A DNA stretch of 64,000 nucleotides from a virus: IMG/VR virus record IMGVR_UViG_3300037011_000200, positions 1 to 64,000 of that record; one strand, written 5' to 3'. This document shows, one piece after another, positions 24,296 to 33,900 of the stretch. Each line of letters opens with the position of its first letter. The stretch's first letter is position 1. The position numbers and the translations under genes were made by a program. Below the pieces are notes generated by a model, which was given only the letters and a program-made list of their open reading frames with translations, made no database searches and was not told where the DNA came from.

Positions 24296-26934
24296 TGAGT
24301 GATCTTGTTCGAATATATGAGCCAATTATCAGTAGACTAGGAAAGTATTTATCTGCAAAACATTACTCTAGTGTGGATGAAATCGCGCATGCTTTGCGAT
24401 GGATGTATAATGATCATCTCCCCACAAAACAGCCTGTGATGGCTTTGTTGGGAGAAGCTCCCTCAGATGATGAATTCCAATTAGGATTTCCCTTTGTAGG
24501 TCCTGCAGGAGTAGTTCTTGAGGCTGGCTTAGAGTTTTCTAATTTCCCTCGTGATAACTGTTTTATCACAAACGTTTTTCCTTTTGAAAAGCCAGATGAG
24601 TACAGATGGAAAGTAGGGGATTCTGATGTTGTTTCGTCATATATAAGAGATAAACTAAAAGACTTTCCTGTAATTACCTGTTTAGGTAAACCCGCGGTTC
24701 GAATATATTCAGATTCTCAAGAAAGTATTATTGACGCTAGTGGTAGCTGCTTTGAAGTTAATGGGCAGAAAATTATACCCTCAATTCATCCAGCATACGC
24801 GTTGAAGGCTTTTATTTCTGATACAGGGGGTGACGAAAGCGTTTTTTGGTATTTAGTTCTCGCACTGCGAAACGCTAAGGGTATATTAAATGGTGAAGAT
24901 GTTTTCGAATCTACAACAAATCATAAGGCAGGTTTAATCCTTGATAAGAATGATATGATTTCATGGTTTGGGTCTGTTCCTGATAAAGCTTTTGTTTCTC
25001 TAGACTATGAAGCAACACATACTAATCCTTATTTATCCTCGTTGCCTTTATGTGGTGGTTTGAGTTATGATGGTGTGAATAGCGTTTCGATGGCATTCAA
25101 TCCATGGTTTCCTGATTCAAACATTTCGTTTTCTGACTTCTTAAAGGTAGTTGCGGAGTGTAATCATTTACAGTTTATAATGCACAATCTCTTGTATGAT
25201 TATTCTCTTATGTACCGCTTTGGATATCGAGGGAATCCTCCTGCTGCAGACACGATGTATTTAGCTCACCTTGGATTCGAGTTCATGCCTAAAAATCTCA
25301 AATTCCTTTCGTCTTTCTTTTGTAAGATTAAACCTTATTCATTTTCATTCAAGAATTTGGAGCCTTTCATACGTAAAGGGCCTGAACTTTATGAGGATTA
25401 CAAGTATTGGTTAATTCGTCTTTTGAAATATAATGGTGTTGATGCTATAGCAACACGTCTTTTACTTGATGCGATTCCACGTTTCTTAGGTTTAGATTGG
25501 CCTCGTGTTCAGAAGTTGTATAATGAATATATGCATCGATTGTTATTGAAGTTAAGGAAAGTTCAAGAGAATGGAATGATTTTGAATCTCAGTGTGAGAG
25601 AGGAAATTCATGATCAATTAAAGAGTGAGATGTCTCAGTCTGAGCATGGTTTCAAATCATATATGCCTGGTGTTGACAATCTAAGATCTTCTGATCAGGT
25701 AGCTGATGCGTTCAAAGGGATTCTAGAAGATCAGTATCCGAGTTTAATTAGAAAGACTGAGAAGGGAAATCTTTCATTAACGGCGGGAGTGCTTAAAGCT
25801 CTTGCTGAGCAAGGAATTCAGCCTGCAGATCAGTTATTACATTATAGGAAGACATGTAAGCTTTTATCAACTTATATTGATAGTTATCCTGAGTATCTTG
25901 ATTCAGAAGGTTTGATTCACACTCAATTTGCATTAACTAAAACGTCTCGCTTGCGTTCTTCAGATCCTGCCCTTCAGACTCTTCCACGACAATCCGCTGT
26001 TTTGCAATTGTTTACTGCAGATGTTGGGATACCTCCTTATGAACATGTTCTTGTAAAGGGTGATTATTCTGGAGCTGAAGCTCGAGAGTTAGCTTATTTC
26101 TGTGGTATTCAAGAGTTATTAGACCCTACTGTTGATATTCATGTTCTTACGGCTACAATATTTTTTGAAATTTCTAAAGAGCAAGTGACGCCGGAGAAAA
26201 GGCAAACAACTAAAAACTTGACATTCGGTGTTATTTATGGTGCGTCTGCTCCTCGGGTAGCTGTGCTTGTATTTGGAAGTGCAAGTCGTGAGAATATATC
26301 TAAAGCTCGTGATTTGATAGAAGCTTATTTTAAGAGGTTTTATCAGATTCCACAATTTATGCGTAATAGGGAGAATGATATCGCACGACTTGGATATGTT
26401 GAGACACCAATGGGTCTCCGACGTCATTTCCCTGTAGAGTGTATGATATTCCAAATTACTTTAGATGAAAAGCGAATGGTTGGTGCATTAGGTAGACGAT
26501 TTGGTAATAGAATGTACTCAAAGGCAAAACGTGAAGGATATAATTGTTTCCCTCAGACTGGAGTTGCGTATACGACAAATGTTTCCTTGTGTAACCTAGA
26601 TGACGCCTTTGAGGCGAAGGAGTGGAATGATAGACCTAAACCTACTGTCAACTTACAAATACATGACGCGCTGATATCAAGAATGCATCAGTCAGTTTTT
26701 ATTGATGCTTTTGAGATAAAGAAGAATGAAATGTTAAGACCAATTATAGGGGACTTGGTCATCCCCGTAGATTTTTCGATAGGGTGGGATTTGCGTAATC
26801 AGGTAAAGATTATTTCAGCTGAAGAAAGTGTTCAACCTATTGATTGGGATAAGATTTTAGGCCGTTTAAGAGATTCCAAGAGAACAGATCTTTATGACTT
26901 TGCATTACATGCAAAGTCTTTCAAGGAGGTTTAG
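24295..26934 (+). CDS. DNA polymerase I-family replicative polymerase fused to a uracil-DNA glycosylase-like domain
   Basis: An 879-residue three-part enzyme. Residues 45-190 match family 4 uracil-DNA glycosylase: GEAPSDDEFQLGFPFVGPAG (53-72) and IPSIHPAYAL (161-170). Residues about 230-400 are a 3'-5' exonuclease with LDYEAT (motif I), MHNLLYDYS (II) and YNGVDAIATRL (III), so proofreading looks intact. The polymerase follows: motif A GDYSGAEARELA (about 590), motif B RQTTKNLTFGVIYGAS (about 640), motif C IHDALISRM (about 789). A similar N-terminal domain is known in SPO1 DNA polymerase. TAATG overlap with the previous gene. Confidence 0.9.
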   Translation: MSDLVRIYEPIISRLGKYLSAKHYSSVDEIAHALRWMYNDHLPTKQPVMALLGEAPSDDEFQLGFPFVGPAGVVLEAGLEFSNFPRDNCFITNVFPFEKPDEYRWKVGDSDVVSSYIRDKLKDFPVITCLGKPAVRIYSDSQESIIDASGSCFEVNGQKIIPSIHPAYALKAFISDTGGDESVFWYLVLALRNAKGILNGEDVFESTTNHKAGLILDKNDMISWFGSVPDKAFVSLDYEATHTNPYLSSLPLCGGLSYDGVNSVSMAFNPWFPDSNISFSDFLKVVAECNHLQFIMHNLLYDYSLMYRFGYRGNPPAADTMYLAHLGFEFMPKNLKFLSSFFCKIKPYSFSFKNLEPFIRKGPELYEDYKYWLIRLLKYNGVDAIATRLLLDAIPRFLGLDWPRVQKLYNEYMHRLLLKLRKVQENGMILNLSVREEIHDQLKSEMSQSEHGFKSYMPGVDNLRSSDQVADAFKGILEDQYPSLIRKTEKGNLSLTAGVLKALAEQGIQPADQLLHYRKTCKLLSTYIDSYPEYLDSEGLIHTQFALTKTSRLRSSDPALQTLPRQSAVLQLFTADVGIPPYEHVLVKGDYSGAEARELAYFCGIQELLDPTVDIHVLTATIFFEISKEQVTPEKRQTTKNLTFGVIYGASAPRVAVLVFGSASRENISKARDLIEAYFKRFYQIPQFMRNRENDIARLGYVETPMGLRRHFPVECMIFQITLDEKRMVGALGRRFGNRMYSKAKREGYNCFPQTGVAYTTNVSLCNLDDAFEAKEWNDRPKPTVNLQIHDALISRMHQSVFIDAFEIKKNEMLRPIIGDLVIPVDFSIGWDLRNQVKIISAEESVQPIDWDKILGRLRDSKRTDLYDFALHAKSFKEV

Positions 26935-27287
26935 TGGAAAAGAAAAGAGTTCTTGTAAGATATGGAGAGTGTTTAAGGTGTGGTCAGTGCTGTCGTTTAG
27001 TTGAACTGGTTACTGCTGATGTAATAAATAAGGAGAAAGTTCAAGGTAATCTGAATTTACAACACTTTCTTAAACAAGAAGTTGCGCAATCAGTTCATTG
27101 TGTTCATTTGTGTTTTGATCCTTCGACAAAGTTAGTATCTTGTGGGTTGTTTGATAAACCCAATCGTCCACAATTTTGTATCGATCATCCAAGTAGTCCA
27201 GCATCTCTGACGAAGAGTTGTATAGGATATAAGTTTGAGTATGAGTGGTTAACTGATGAGGAGATTGCAAAACTGAAGCCCAATTAA
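26934..27287 (+). CDS. YkgJ-type CxxCxxCC metal-cluster protein
   Basis: GTG start with AAGGAGG upstream, sharing a base with the polymerase stop. The 117-residue protein has ECLRCGQCCRL, later LVSCGLFDKPNRPQFC and IDHPSSP, the usual UPF0153/YkgJ cysteine pattern. Second of three such genes. Confidence 0.65.
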   Translation: MEKKRVLVRYGECLRCGQCCRLVELVTADVINKEKVQGNLNLQHFLKQEVAQSVHCVHLCFDPSTKLVSCGLFDKPNRPQFCIDHPSSPASLTKSCIGYKFEYEWLTDEEIAKLKPN

Positions 27288-27291
27288 TATT

Positions 27292-28380
27292 ATGTCTTGG
27301 ACGAAAATCAGTTTAAAAACATCTAATAGGTTAGAGGTTTGGGAGTTGCCAATGTCTAGAGTACTGGGAGTACCAGATAATCCGCATATTGTTTATGAGT
27401 ATAAAGATAAAAATGTAAGTGTGTCGTCTCCTGAATTCTTTATTGGCACTTTCAGGGGTGTATTATGTTTTGGTTGTAAGCTTGAAGGACATTTGTGGTC
27501 TGTAGATTTTTTCTTATCGGAATTTCAGTCAAGTGTGAAGAGTTTACAGAATCGTTTCCGAAGAAAGATTTGTTCAGATCTTAATAATGATAATTATGAC
27601 TTAGAGTTGAAACAAGTTTGTTGTCTTACCGATGACTTGCGATTAAGGAGCGGCAATTCAAATAATGTAATGACATTCGATCGAGCGAGAATGTCTTTAT
27701 TTGTGCAGTTGACTAATCATGCAGCTCTTTTTAATTTCTTGTGTACTTTCAGGATGCATTATATATCTTGGCGTAAAATGATTGATGAGATTATGAATGT
27801 GACCGTGACAATTAGTAAGGAATTAGATAGAACTGAAGGAGCAGCTTTAAAATTCTTTCAGTTCTTTGCTTCAGGAGGTAACTGTGAATTCAAACAGTTA
27901 GGAGGGGTTTCTCCTTGGTTTGGTTTGAGAGACGCGAAATCTCTTTTGACATTTTTGAATGTGTATTCACAAAATCGGAAATTATTTCAGGAGTATCAGG
28001 ATCTTGATCATTCCAATTTTGTCAATTCTAAGGAATTCAAGGATTGGAAAAGAATATTATCTTTAGCTCAAATAGCTCGGGTTTCAAATTATAAGTTACA
28101 AGGGATTACTGTGTCAGCTGCTCGTATGCCCCATTCGACTGTGTCAATCAATAATAATTTACCTGCTTCGACTGATTGTCATGAAAATTGGTGGTTGCAA
28201 TTTAAGATTGCAGGAGCCCTTTGCATTTATATTTATTTCAAAAATGATGAATTACAACCAGAACAATTTGTTCAGCCTAGTGCTTTACGTGCGGTTTGTT
28301 TCCCGCTGTTCTACTTGAAGGTAACTCATCAGTTAGATAAATTTGTAACTTCGTTAATGTCAAGGAAGTTAACAGGATGA
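27292..28380 (+). CDS. protein of unknown function
   Basis: A 362-residue soluble protein with many aromatic residues and no motif I recognise. It overlaps the following 78-residue gene by ATGA. It lies between the polymerase and QueD, but nothing ties it to either. Confidence 0.55.
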   Translation: MSWTKISLKTSNRLEVWELPMSRVLGVPDNPHIVYEYKDKNVSVSSPEFFIGTFRGVLCFGCKLEGHLWSVDFFLSEFQSSVKSLQNRFRRKICSDLNNDNYDLELKQVCCLTDDLRLRSGNSNNVMTFDRARMSLFVQLTNHAALFNFLCTFRMHYISWRKMIDEIMNVTVTISKELDRTEGAALKFFQFFASGGNCEFKQLGGVSPWFGLRDAKSLLTFLNVYSQNRKLFQEYQDLDHSNFVNSKEFKDWKRILSLAQIARVSNYKLQGITVSAARMPHSTVSINNNLPASTDCHENWWLQFKIAGALCIYIYFKNDELQPEQFVQPSALRAVCFPLFYLKVTHQLDKFVTSLMSRKLTG

Positions 28381-28613
28381 GTTATTTAGAGTTTGATTTA
28401 ATGTCGTACTGTTTACGTATGAAAGGTAAATGGTGGGCTAATCATTTCTTTCGTAATAGGGAAGCAAACACCTTTTATAATCATCTGCGTGTGCAGGACT
28501 TAGGTACTGTGATTGAGATTTTAGGATGTGGTTGCCCTAATTATCAAATTCATATTGATGGTTACTTTGGGTATATGTGTTCAGAACTTTACCCGCATAG
28601 GAGTATTCAATGA
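28377..28613 (+). CDS. small protein of unknown function
   Basis: A 78-residue protein with several histidines and cysteines (ILGCGCPNYQIHIDGYFGYMC). It is coupled by overlap to both neighbours, ending within the start of QueD. Confidence 0.5.
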   Translation: MSYLEFDLMSYCLRMKGKWWANHFFRNREANTFYNHLRVQDLGTVIEILGCGCPNYQIHIDGYFGYMCSELYPHRSIQ

Positions 28614-29167
28614 TGGGAACTTGTGTAGCAAGACATTTTAGTTTCTGTGCGAGCCATAGACTTTTTCTCTGTGTAGACAAAAATCATCCTTGTAGTCACT
28701 TGCATGGGCATAATTATGAAGGTGAAGTAATTGTGTCTGCCCGTCGTGCATATGATGGGATGTTTATTGACTTTAGTACTCTGAAAGAAAGGATTTCAAA
28801 TCTTGAGCAGACTTTTGATCATTGTACTATTGTGAATGAGTCGGATCCTTTTGTAAAAGTTCTCACTGAATATAAAATGAAGAAAGTTGTTCTTCGTCAT
28901 GGAGATCCTACTGTAGAGCATATGACTACAGTTTGGGCTGAAATGCTTACGAGACAAATTTTATATTACTTTATGAATGTAAACCGGCTAGATCGAATTG
29001 CTGATCTCAAATCTGTTACTGTCAAAATGGATGAGACCCGTAACTGTTGGGGTTCTTACGAACATGTTATAGAAGATTTAGTATTAATACAACCAAATAA
29101 ATATAGCGATTCTCAGATTAAGGCAAGTATCTGTACAATCAACTCGAGATCGGAATTTTCAACGTGA
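28610..29167 (+). CDS. queD: 6-carboxy-tetrahydropterin synthase QueD
   Basis: Second step of the preQ0 pathway: 7,8-dihydroneopterin triphosphate to 6-carboxy-tetrahydropterin. The T-fold shows FSFCASHRL, the zinc-binding histidines at His16 and in HLHGHNYEG (HGH 32-34) with Cys28 as the likely catalytic cysteine nearby, then FIDFSTLK and a PTVEHMTTVW segment. Works with FolE2 (40266) and QueC (19136). Length 185. A second ATG at 28613 is an equally possible start. Confidence 0.9.
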   Translation: MMGTCVARHFSFCASHRLFLCVDKNHPCSHLHGHNYEGEVIVSARRAYDGMFIDFSTLKERISNLEQTFDHCTIVNESDPFVKVLTEYKMKKVVLRHGDPTVEHMTTVWAEMLTRQILYYFMNVNRLDRIADLKSVTVKMDETRNCWGSYEHVIEDLVLIQPNKYSDSQIKASICTINSRSEFST

Positions 29168-29691
29168 GATCATTTTTATCTATCTATTCTCAGGAAGTTC
29201 CTGTCTTGATCAAGCGCTCTGATACTAGAGTTCGGCCAAGAGTGTTAGTATTTAAGCTAGGGTATAGAATTCCTGAGGGTGAAAAGATTAAGTTGAAATG
29301 GTCTCGTCATCTGGAAACGTTTAATGATAATTTGTTTGTGGACGCAAGAGATCCTATCAAGCATAATCCTTTTGATCCGTATAAGAAGGTTGTCAAGTTG
29401 CCAGATTTTAGAGATAGTAATTGTGCTCTACATATCATCTTAACATTTGAAACTCAATTCAAGGAAGAGTTTGAGAAGCATGTGATGTTCTGTACTGTGG
29501 AAGGTTTTGAAGAAACGTTTATGCTTCTTACGAGTACTTCAGCACGTGCAGCTGACGCATTGTTGGCGCTGCGAACTCTAGATCGAAGGACCGAAAAAGA
29601 GGTTTTGAAAGAAGCGGAATATTCAACTGAGCATACTTTAAACGTTGAGGCTGCTAAGGCGTCTCAAATAATCAAAAGAGGAAAGTCGTGA
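29164..29691 (+). CDS. protein of unknown function
   Basis: A 175-residue protein from GTG in a GTGA overlap. The N-terminal half is basic and beta-rich, the C-terminal 60 residues are helical (SARAADALLALRTLDRRTEK). It precedes a nuclease with a GTGA overlap, suggesting co-expression. Not recognised. Confidence 0.5.
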   Translation: MRSFLSIYSQEVPVLIKRSDTRVRPRVLVFKLGYRIPEGEKIKLKWSRHLETFNDNLFVDARDPIKHNPFDPYKKVVKLPDFRDSNCALHIILTFETQFKEEFEKHVMFCTVEGFEETFMLLTSTSARAADALLALRTLDRRTEKEVLKEAEYSTEHTLNVEAAKASQIIKRGKS

Positions 29692-30326
29692 GCAGAATAG
29701 TTTCTGTTCGTATTCATGGGACAGTTGATTATGAAGGTGAGATTCCGAAGAAGGAGATTCATGATTGGGTTAATACTTGCCCCTTTCCTTGGGTGGGTGT
29801 ATCTGTGGAAATGGAAAAGCGGATGAAGCACCCAACACAAAAGGGATCTAGTTTTGAAAGACAATTTTGTAGGGCATTATCTCTGTGGGTATCTAAAGGT
29901 GTTGATGAAAATATTTATTGGAGGACTTCAGGGTCTGGGGGTTGGGCAACGCGTAAGCGTGCAAAAATTCAGTTAGGAGATATTACTTGCTACCCCGAGA
30001 AAGTAGAACTTGGGGGCTGGCTTCTAGAGTTAGCTGTTTTTGAATTGAAGTGTCGAGATATAGCAATTGGAGAGCTGTTTACCAAACCGTTTATGTTTAT
30101 GGAAGAGTTAATTCACAAACTAAAATGTTCTGAGGAGGCGACAAGGATTCCATTAGTTGTTATGAAGTCGGAAGGAGCAATGCTTACGTTATCTCTTACT
30201 CGATTAGTTGAAACTCTCGGAGTTCGATTTTATAACTTCGATAATACGTTTGCTTTATTTGACTTCCGTGAGGTATTCACGAAAATTGATCCAATGCACG
30301 CTAGAGTCGCTTGGACTCTAATATAG
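29688..30326 (+). CDS. PD-(D/E)XK nuclease-like protein
   Basis: A 212-residue protein with the PD-(D/E)XK active-site pattern: KGSSFERQF (Glu57), LGDITCY (Asp98) and VFELKCRD (Glu119, Lys121). The region TSGSGGWATRKRAK lies between, as in Holliday-junction resolvase-like folds. Probably a structure-specific or junction endonuclease in recombination. The target is inferred. Confidence 0.7.
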   Translation: MSRIVSVRIHGTVDYEGEIPKKEIHDWVNTCPFPWVGVSVEMEKRMKHPTQKGSSFERQFCRALSLWVSKGVDENIYWRTSGSGGWATRKRAKIQLGDITCYPEKVELGGWLLELAVFELKCRDIAIGELFTKPFMFMEELIHKLKCSEEATRIPLVVMKSEGAMLTLSLTRLVETLGVRFYNFDNTFALFDFREVFTKIDPMHARVAWTLI

Positions 30327-30337
30327 AAAGAGCGTTA

Positions 30338-30901
30338 ATGTTTACTCAAGTCGAAAGAGAACCTCTAATTCAAATATCAACTTTCCAGAATCAGGGGTTA
30401 TACTTTCCTTTTGTTCGGGTTGATAATACTTTACACTTTACATGTGAATGTTTAAATTCAATTCCTTGTGATGAAATGCTAAAGATGTCTTTATTCCCTT
30501 TAAATGCTTTAGTTAATCCTGTATTTCGAGATCGATTCCAGAGTGAATTTGAACTTGTTATGCTTGAAACATGGGATAGCAATCATTCTATAGTAATTCC
30601 GATCTTTGGAGAAATTCCTCAGTATATAGAGCTATTTTATTTATGGGAATTATTCTTGATGCATGTTGAGGATGTATTTTCCATCCCTTCAACACTTGAT
30701 CTGCTTAAGTTCAAGGTGAAGCTTGAGGAGTCAGAAGAGGCTGCGCCATTAATTTTACAATCGTTTCCCTCGAAGAAGAAATTTGTTTGTTGGCTTCCTT
30801 TGGTAGATTATGCTTTACGTGGGTTGAATGGAGTTCTGTCTACTTGTGAGTGTGGTAGGACGTTTGGAATAATTCAAAAGATGTTATTGCATTACAGATG
30901 A
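30338..30901 (+). CDS. protein of unknown function
   Basis: ATG at 30338 follows the nuclease stop; a TTG at 30311 in the same frame is an alternative. The 187-residue acidic product has no motif I recognise and ends with CECGRTFGIIQKM. Its stop overlaps the gyrase start. Confidence 0.55.
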   Translation: MFTQVEREPLIQISTFQNQGLYFPFVRVDNTLHFTCECLNSIPCDEMLKMSLFPLNALVNPVFRDRFQSEFELVMLETWDSNHSIVIPIFGEIPQYIELFYLWELFLMHVEDVFSIPSTLDLLKFKVKLEESEEAAPLILQSFPSKKKFVCWLPLVDYALRGLNGVLSTCECGRTFGIIQKMLLHYR

Positions 30902-33900
30902 AATACGACGATAAATCAATACAGGTTTTCAAGGGCGTTGAAGCTGTTCGCAAACGTCCTATGATGTACATTACTAGTCTTGACGCTAGTGGTATTCGTC
31001 ATATGTTTCGCGAGATTTTGACAAATGCAGTAGATGAACATTTAGCAGGATATGGTAATAAATTAATAGTCAAGAAGGTTGGTTCTCAGATAATAGTACG
31101 AGATTTTGGTAGAGGCGTCCCATTCGGAATTCATCCCGAAGAGCAGATTAATACCCTCACATTAGTCGCAACTCAATTACATGCAGGCGGAAAGTTCGAT
31201 GAGAACCTCTATAAAATTTCTGCGGGATTACACGGTGTGGGGTTGTCGGTTGTGAATGCTTTATCTTCTTCCCTTATAATTAAATCGTTCCGTGATGGGA
31301 AGAGTGCACATCAATTCTTTAAGAAAGGTATTCCTGATTCTGATGTTGTGCTTGGAAGTACTTCAGAGGAAAATGGAACCCTTGTTGTATATACTCCTGA
31401 TAATGAAATCTTTAATACGATAGATATATCTGTTGATTGGCTTGTTGAAGACTTATTTTTCATCTCCTGTTTGAACTCGTTGCATATTGTAGCAGATCTC
31501 GACGGGCAAGATTTAGAGTTAAAAGATAGATCACCTTGTTCGTTAATTGAGTCAAAAGATTTGCTTCATGAAGTTATTGAGATTCCTAATGCTACGGCTG
31601 ATAATAAGGTTTATGTGCTTTTTGCGTTTTCATTATCGTATAATCCTAAAGTGTTTTGTTTCGTCAATAATGTTCCAGTGCAGAGGGGTAATTTTTTATC
31701 GTCATTTTATGATTGCTTTGCGAAGCAGTTGAATGAATCTGGGATGGGTTTTGAATCAGGTGATTTGCAGGAGTCTATTAGTTTGGTATTATCTATTCGA
31801 GCTCCTGTAAGTGTAATTCATTTCAAAGGGCAATCTAAAGAGGTTGCTGATTTAAAGTATGATAAGATCCGCCCATTATATGAATACCTTTTTGATAGAG
31901 TGTGGGAAGCTCGAGGGTTCAAGGCACTCCTTACAAAATATTATAAACCCTTTCTGACAGCTGTTCAACAGAGAAGAGCGAAATCGAAAGATTTAAAGAA
32001 TGCTTTGAAAGAGCTTGGTGATCAAAAGACTACTACTATTATTCTTCCTGGTAAGCTTGCTGACTGTCAAGATCAAGAGGGATATGGAGAACTGTATATA
32101 GTAGAAGGAGAGAGCGTTAGTTATGATACTATGATTCCTTTTATTGATAAGAAGGGAGTTGAAAGATTTTTACGTATTTGTGATATTAATCCTGAAGATA
32201 TAGAAAGCGTTCGAAGTTTTAATCTTCATTCTGGTAAATATGAGATCAAACGAGTTATTGGTGTTATTCGTCATTTATATAATAAGAAGTATATTTTTAG
32301 AGTTAAGGTAAAAGGGGGTTTTTGGTTTGATATTACAGAAGATAATCAGAGTATTTATGTATATAGAGATTCTTCTTTACATGAGGTTGGGCTTTCAGAT
32401 ATCAAGATAGGAGATTTGCTTGTTTCTCCAATACAAGAGGAGTTTAATATAATATCTAGTCCAATCAATGTAATTTCAGTTTTAGTTAGAGTTGTTGGGG
32501 AATCTCGAACTCAGAAGATTAGCAACAAGTTTATTCAGTTAGATTATCAAGATTTTGATTTTGGTGTAGAAGGGCTCATTTGTAGTTTAAAAGACGTATT
32601 TTATTGTTATGGAATGGATAGATCTACAATTTCAAGATGGACTAATATCTCTTATAATGCTTTGGAAGGGTTTGATCGTAAAAGGTATTCAATTAGTTTA
32701 TTCCATTTTGGGAAGGTCAAAAAATTTATTCAGGACTTTAATGAGAAGGATTTTTTTATCAAGTTACCTTTGACAGAAGAAAATGTTAAATATTATTCAG
32801 GCAAAAGTAGTTTTCAATTTGTTATTCAAAGAGGTTCAGGGGGCTTAGGGGATCATTTTCTTAGTCCTTTACCTCTTCAATATAAAATGTCTGTAGACTT
32901 AGCTTTTATTATAGGGCAGTATATTGGAGATGGCTATCATCGTATGCCTTGCACTCCTAAAGCACAAGTCGCTTTTTGTATTGGAGAAGATAAACATCTG
33001 ATTAGTGATCAGTTAAGATTGTGTTCAGAACGTCTTTTTAAGTCTCACGGTACGATCACGGAATCAAAACCTGCTAATAAATGTTTTCAACTAGGTGTTC
33101 TTGAACTGAGATTGATTTTATATGCATTAGGATTGACTCATGAGATTAAATCATCAGATAAATTTATTCCTCAGTGCTTCTTTTCGGAGAGTAAGGAAGT
33201 TGTCGAAAGTCTTTTAAAAGGATTATACTTAAGTGGTGGTTATTTAACTACTGATACAGATTATTTTAAGTTAGGTTTCGAGACTTCATCTAGAAGATTG
33301 GCTTTTGAATTATGTAGGTTGTTATTTTTATATTTTGGTATTATTCCAGTATTTCAAAGTAAACCCTCAAAAAGATATATTATCCAAGGTATTAGTGGTA
33401 TAACTAAAGAGGTTTTTTGTGTTACCATTAATAAATATAACGATCAAATACGGTTGAAGTTTATATGCAAATTATTTGAGAGTTTCAATTCTGATAAAAA
33501 TATATCTGATCGGCCGCAATATTTTTGTCAAGGAGATTTTAGGTATATTCCAGTTGTTAAGATTGAGAGAGTTCCTTACAATAATCCATATGTTTACGAT
33601 TTAAGTATTAAGGATAATGAGAATTTTCATGTTGGAGCAATCCCTTTATTAGTTCATAATAGTGCTTCAGGTACTGCAAAGCAGGCTCGTGACCGTCGAT
33701 TCCAGGCAATATTACCAATCCGAGGAAAAACTCTAAACACTTTAAAAGCAACACTTTCTAAAACAGTTGAGAGTGATGTGATTAAAGATATCTTCGCTGC
33801 GGTTGGCGTTGATATCTCGGGAAAGCAGATTACGATTAGACCTCGCTATTCGAAGATCATCATTGCCAGTGATGCCGACAGTGTTAGTGCTGAAACAAAA

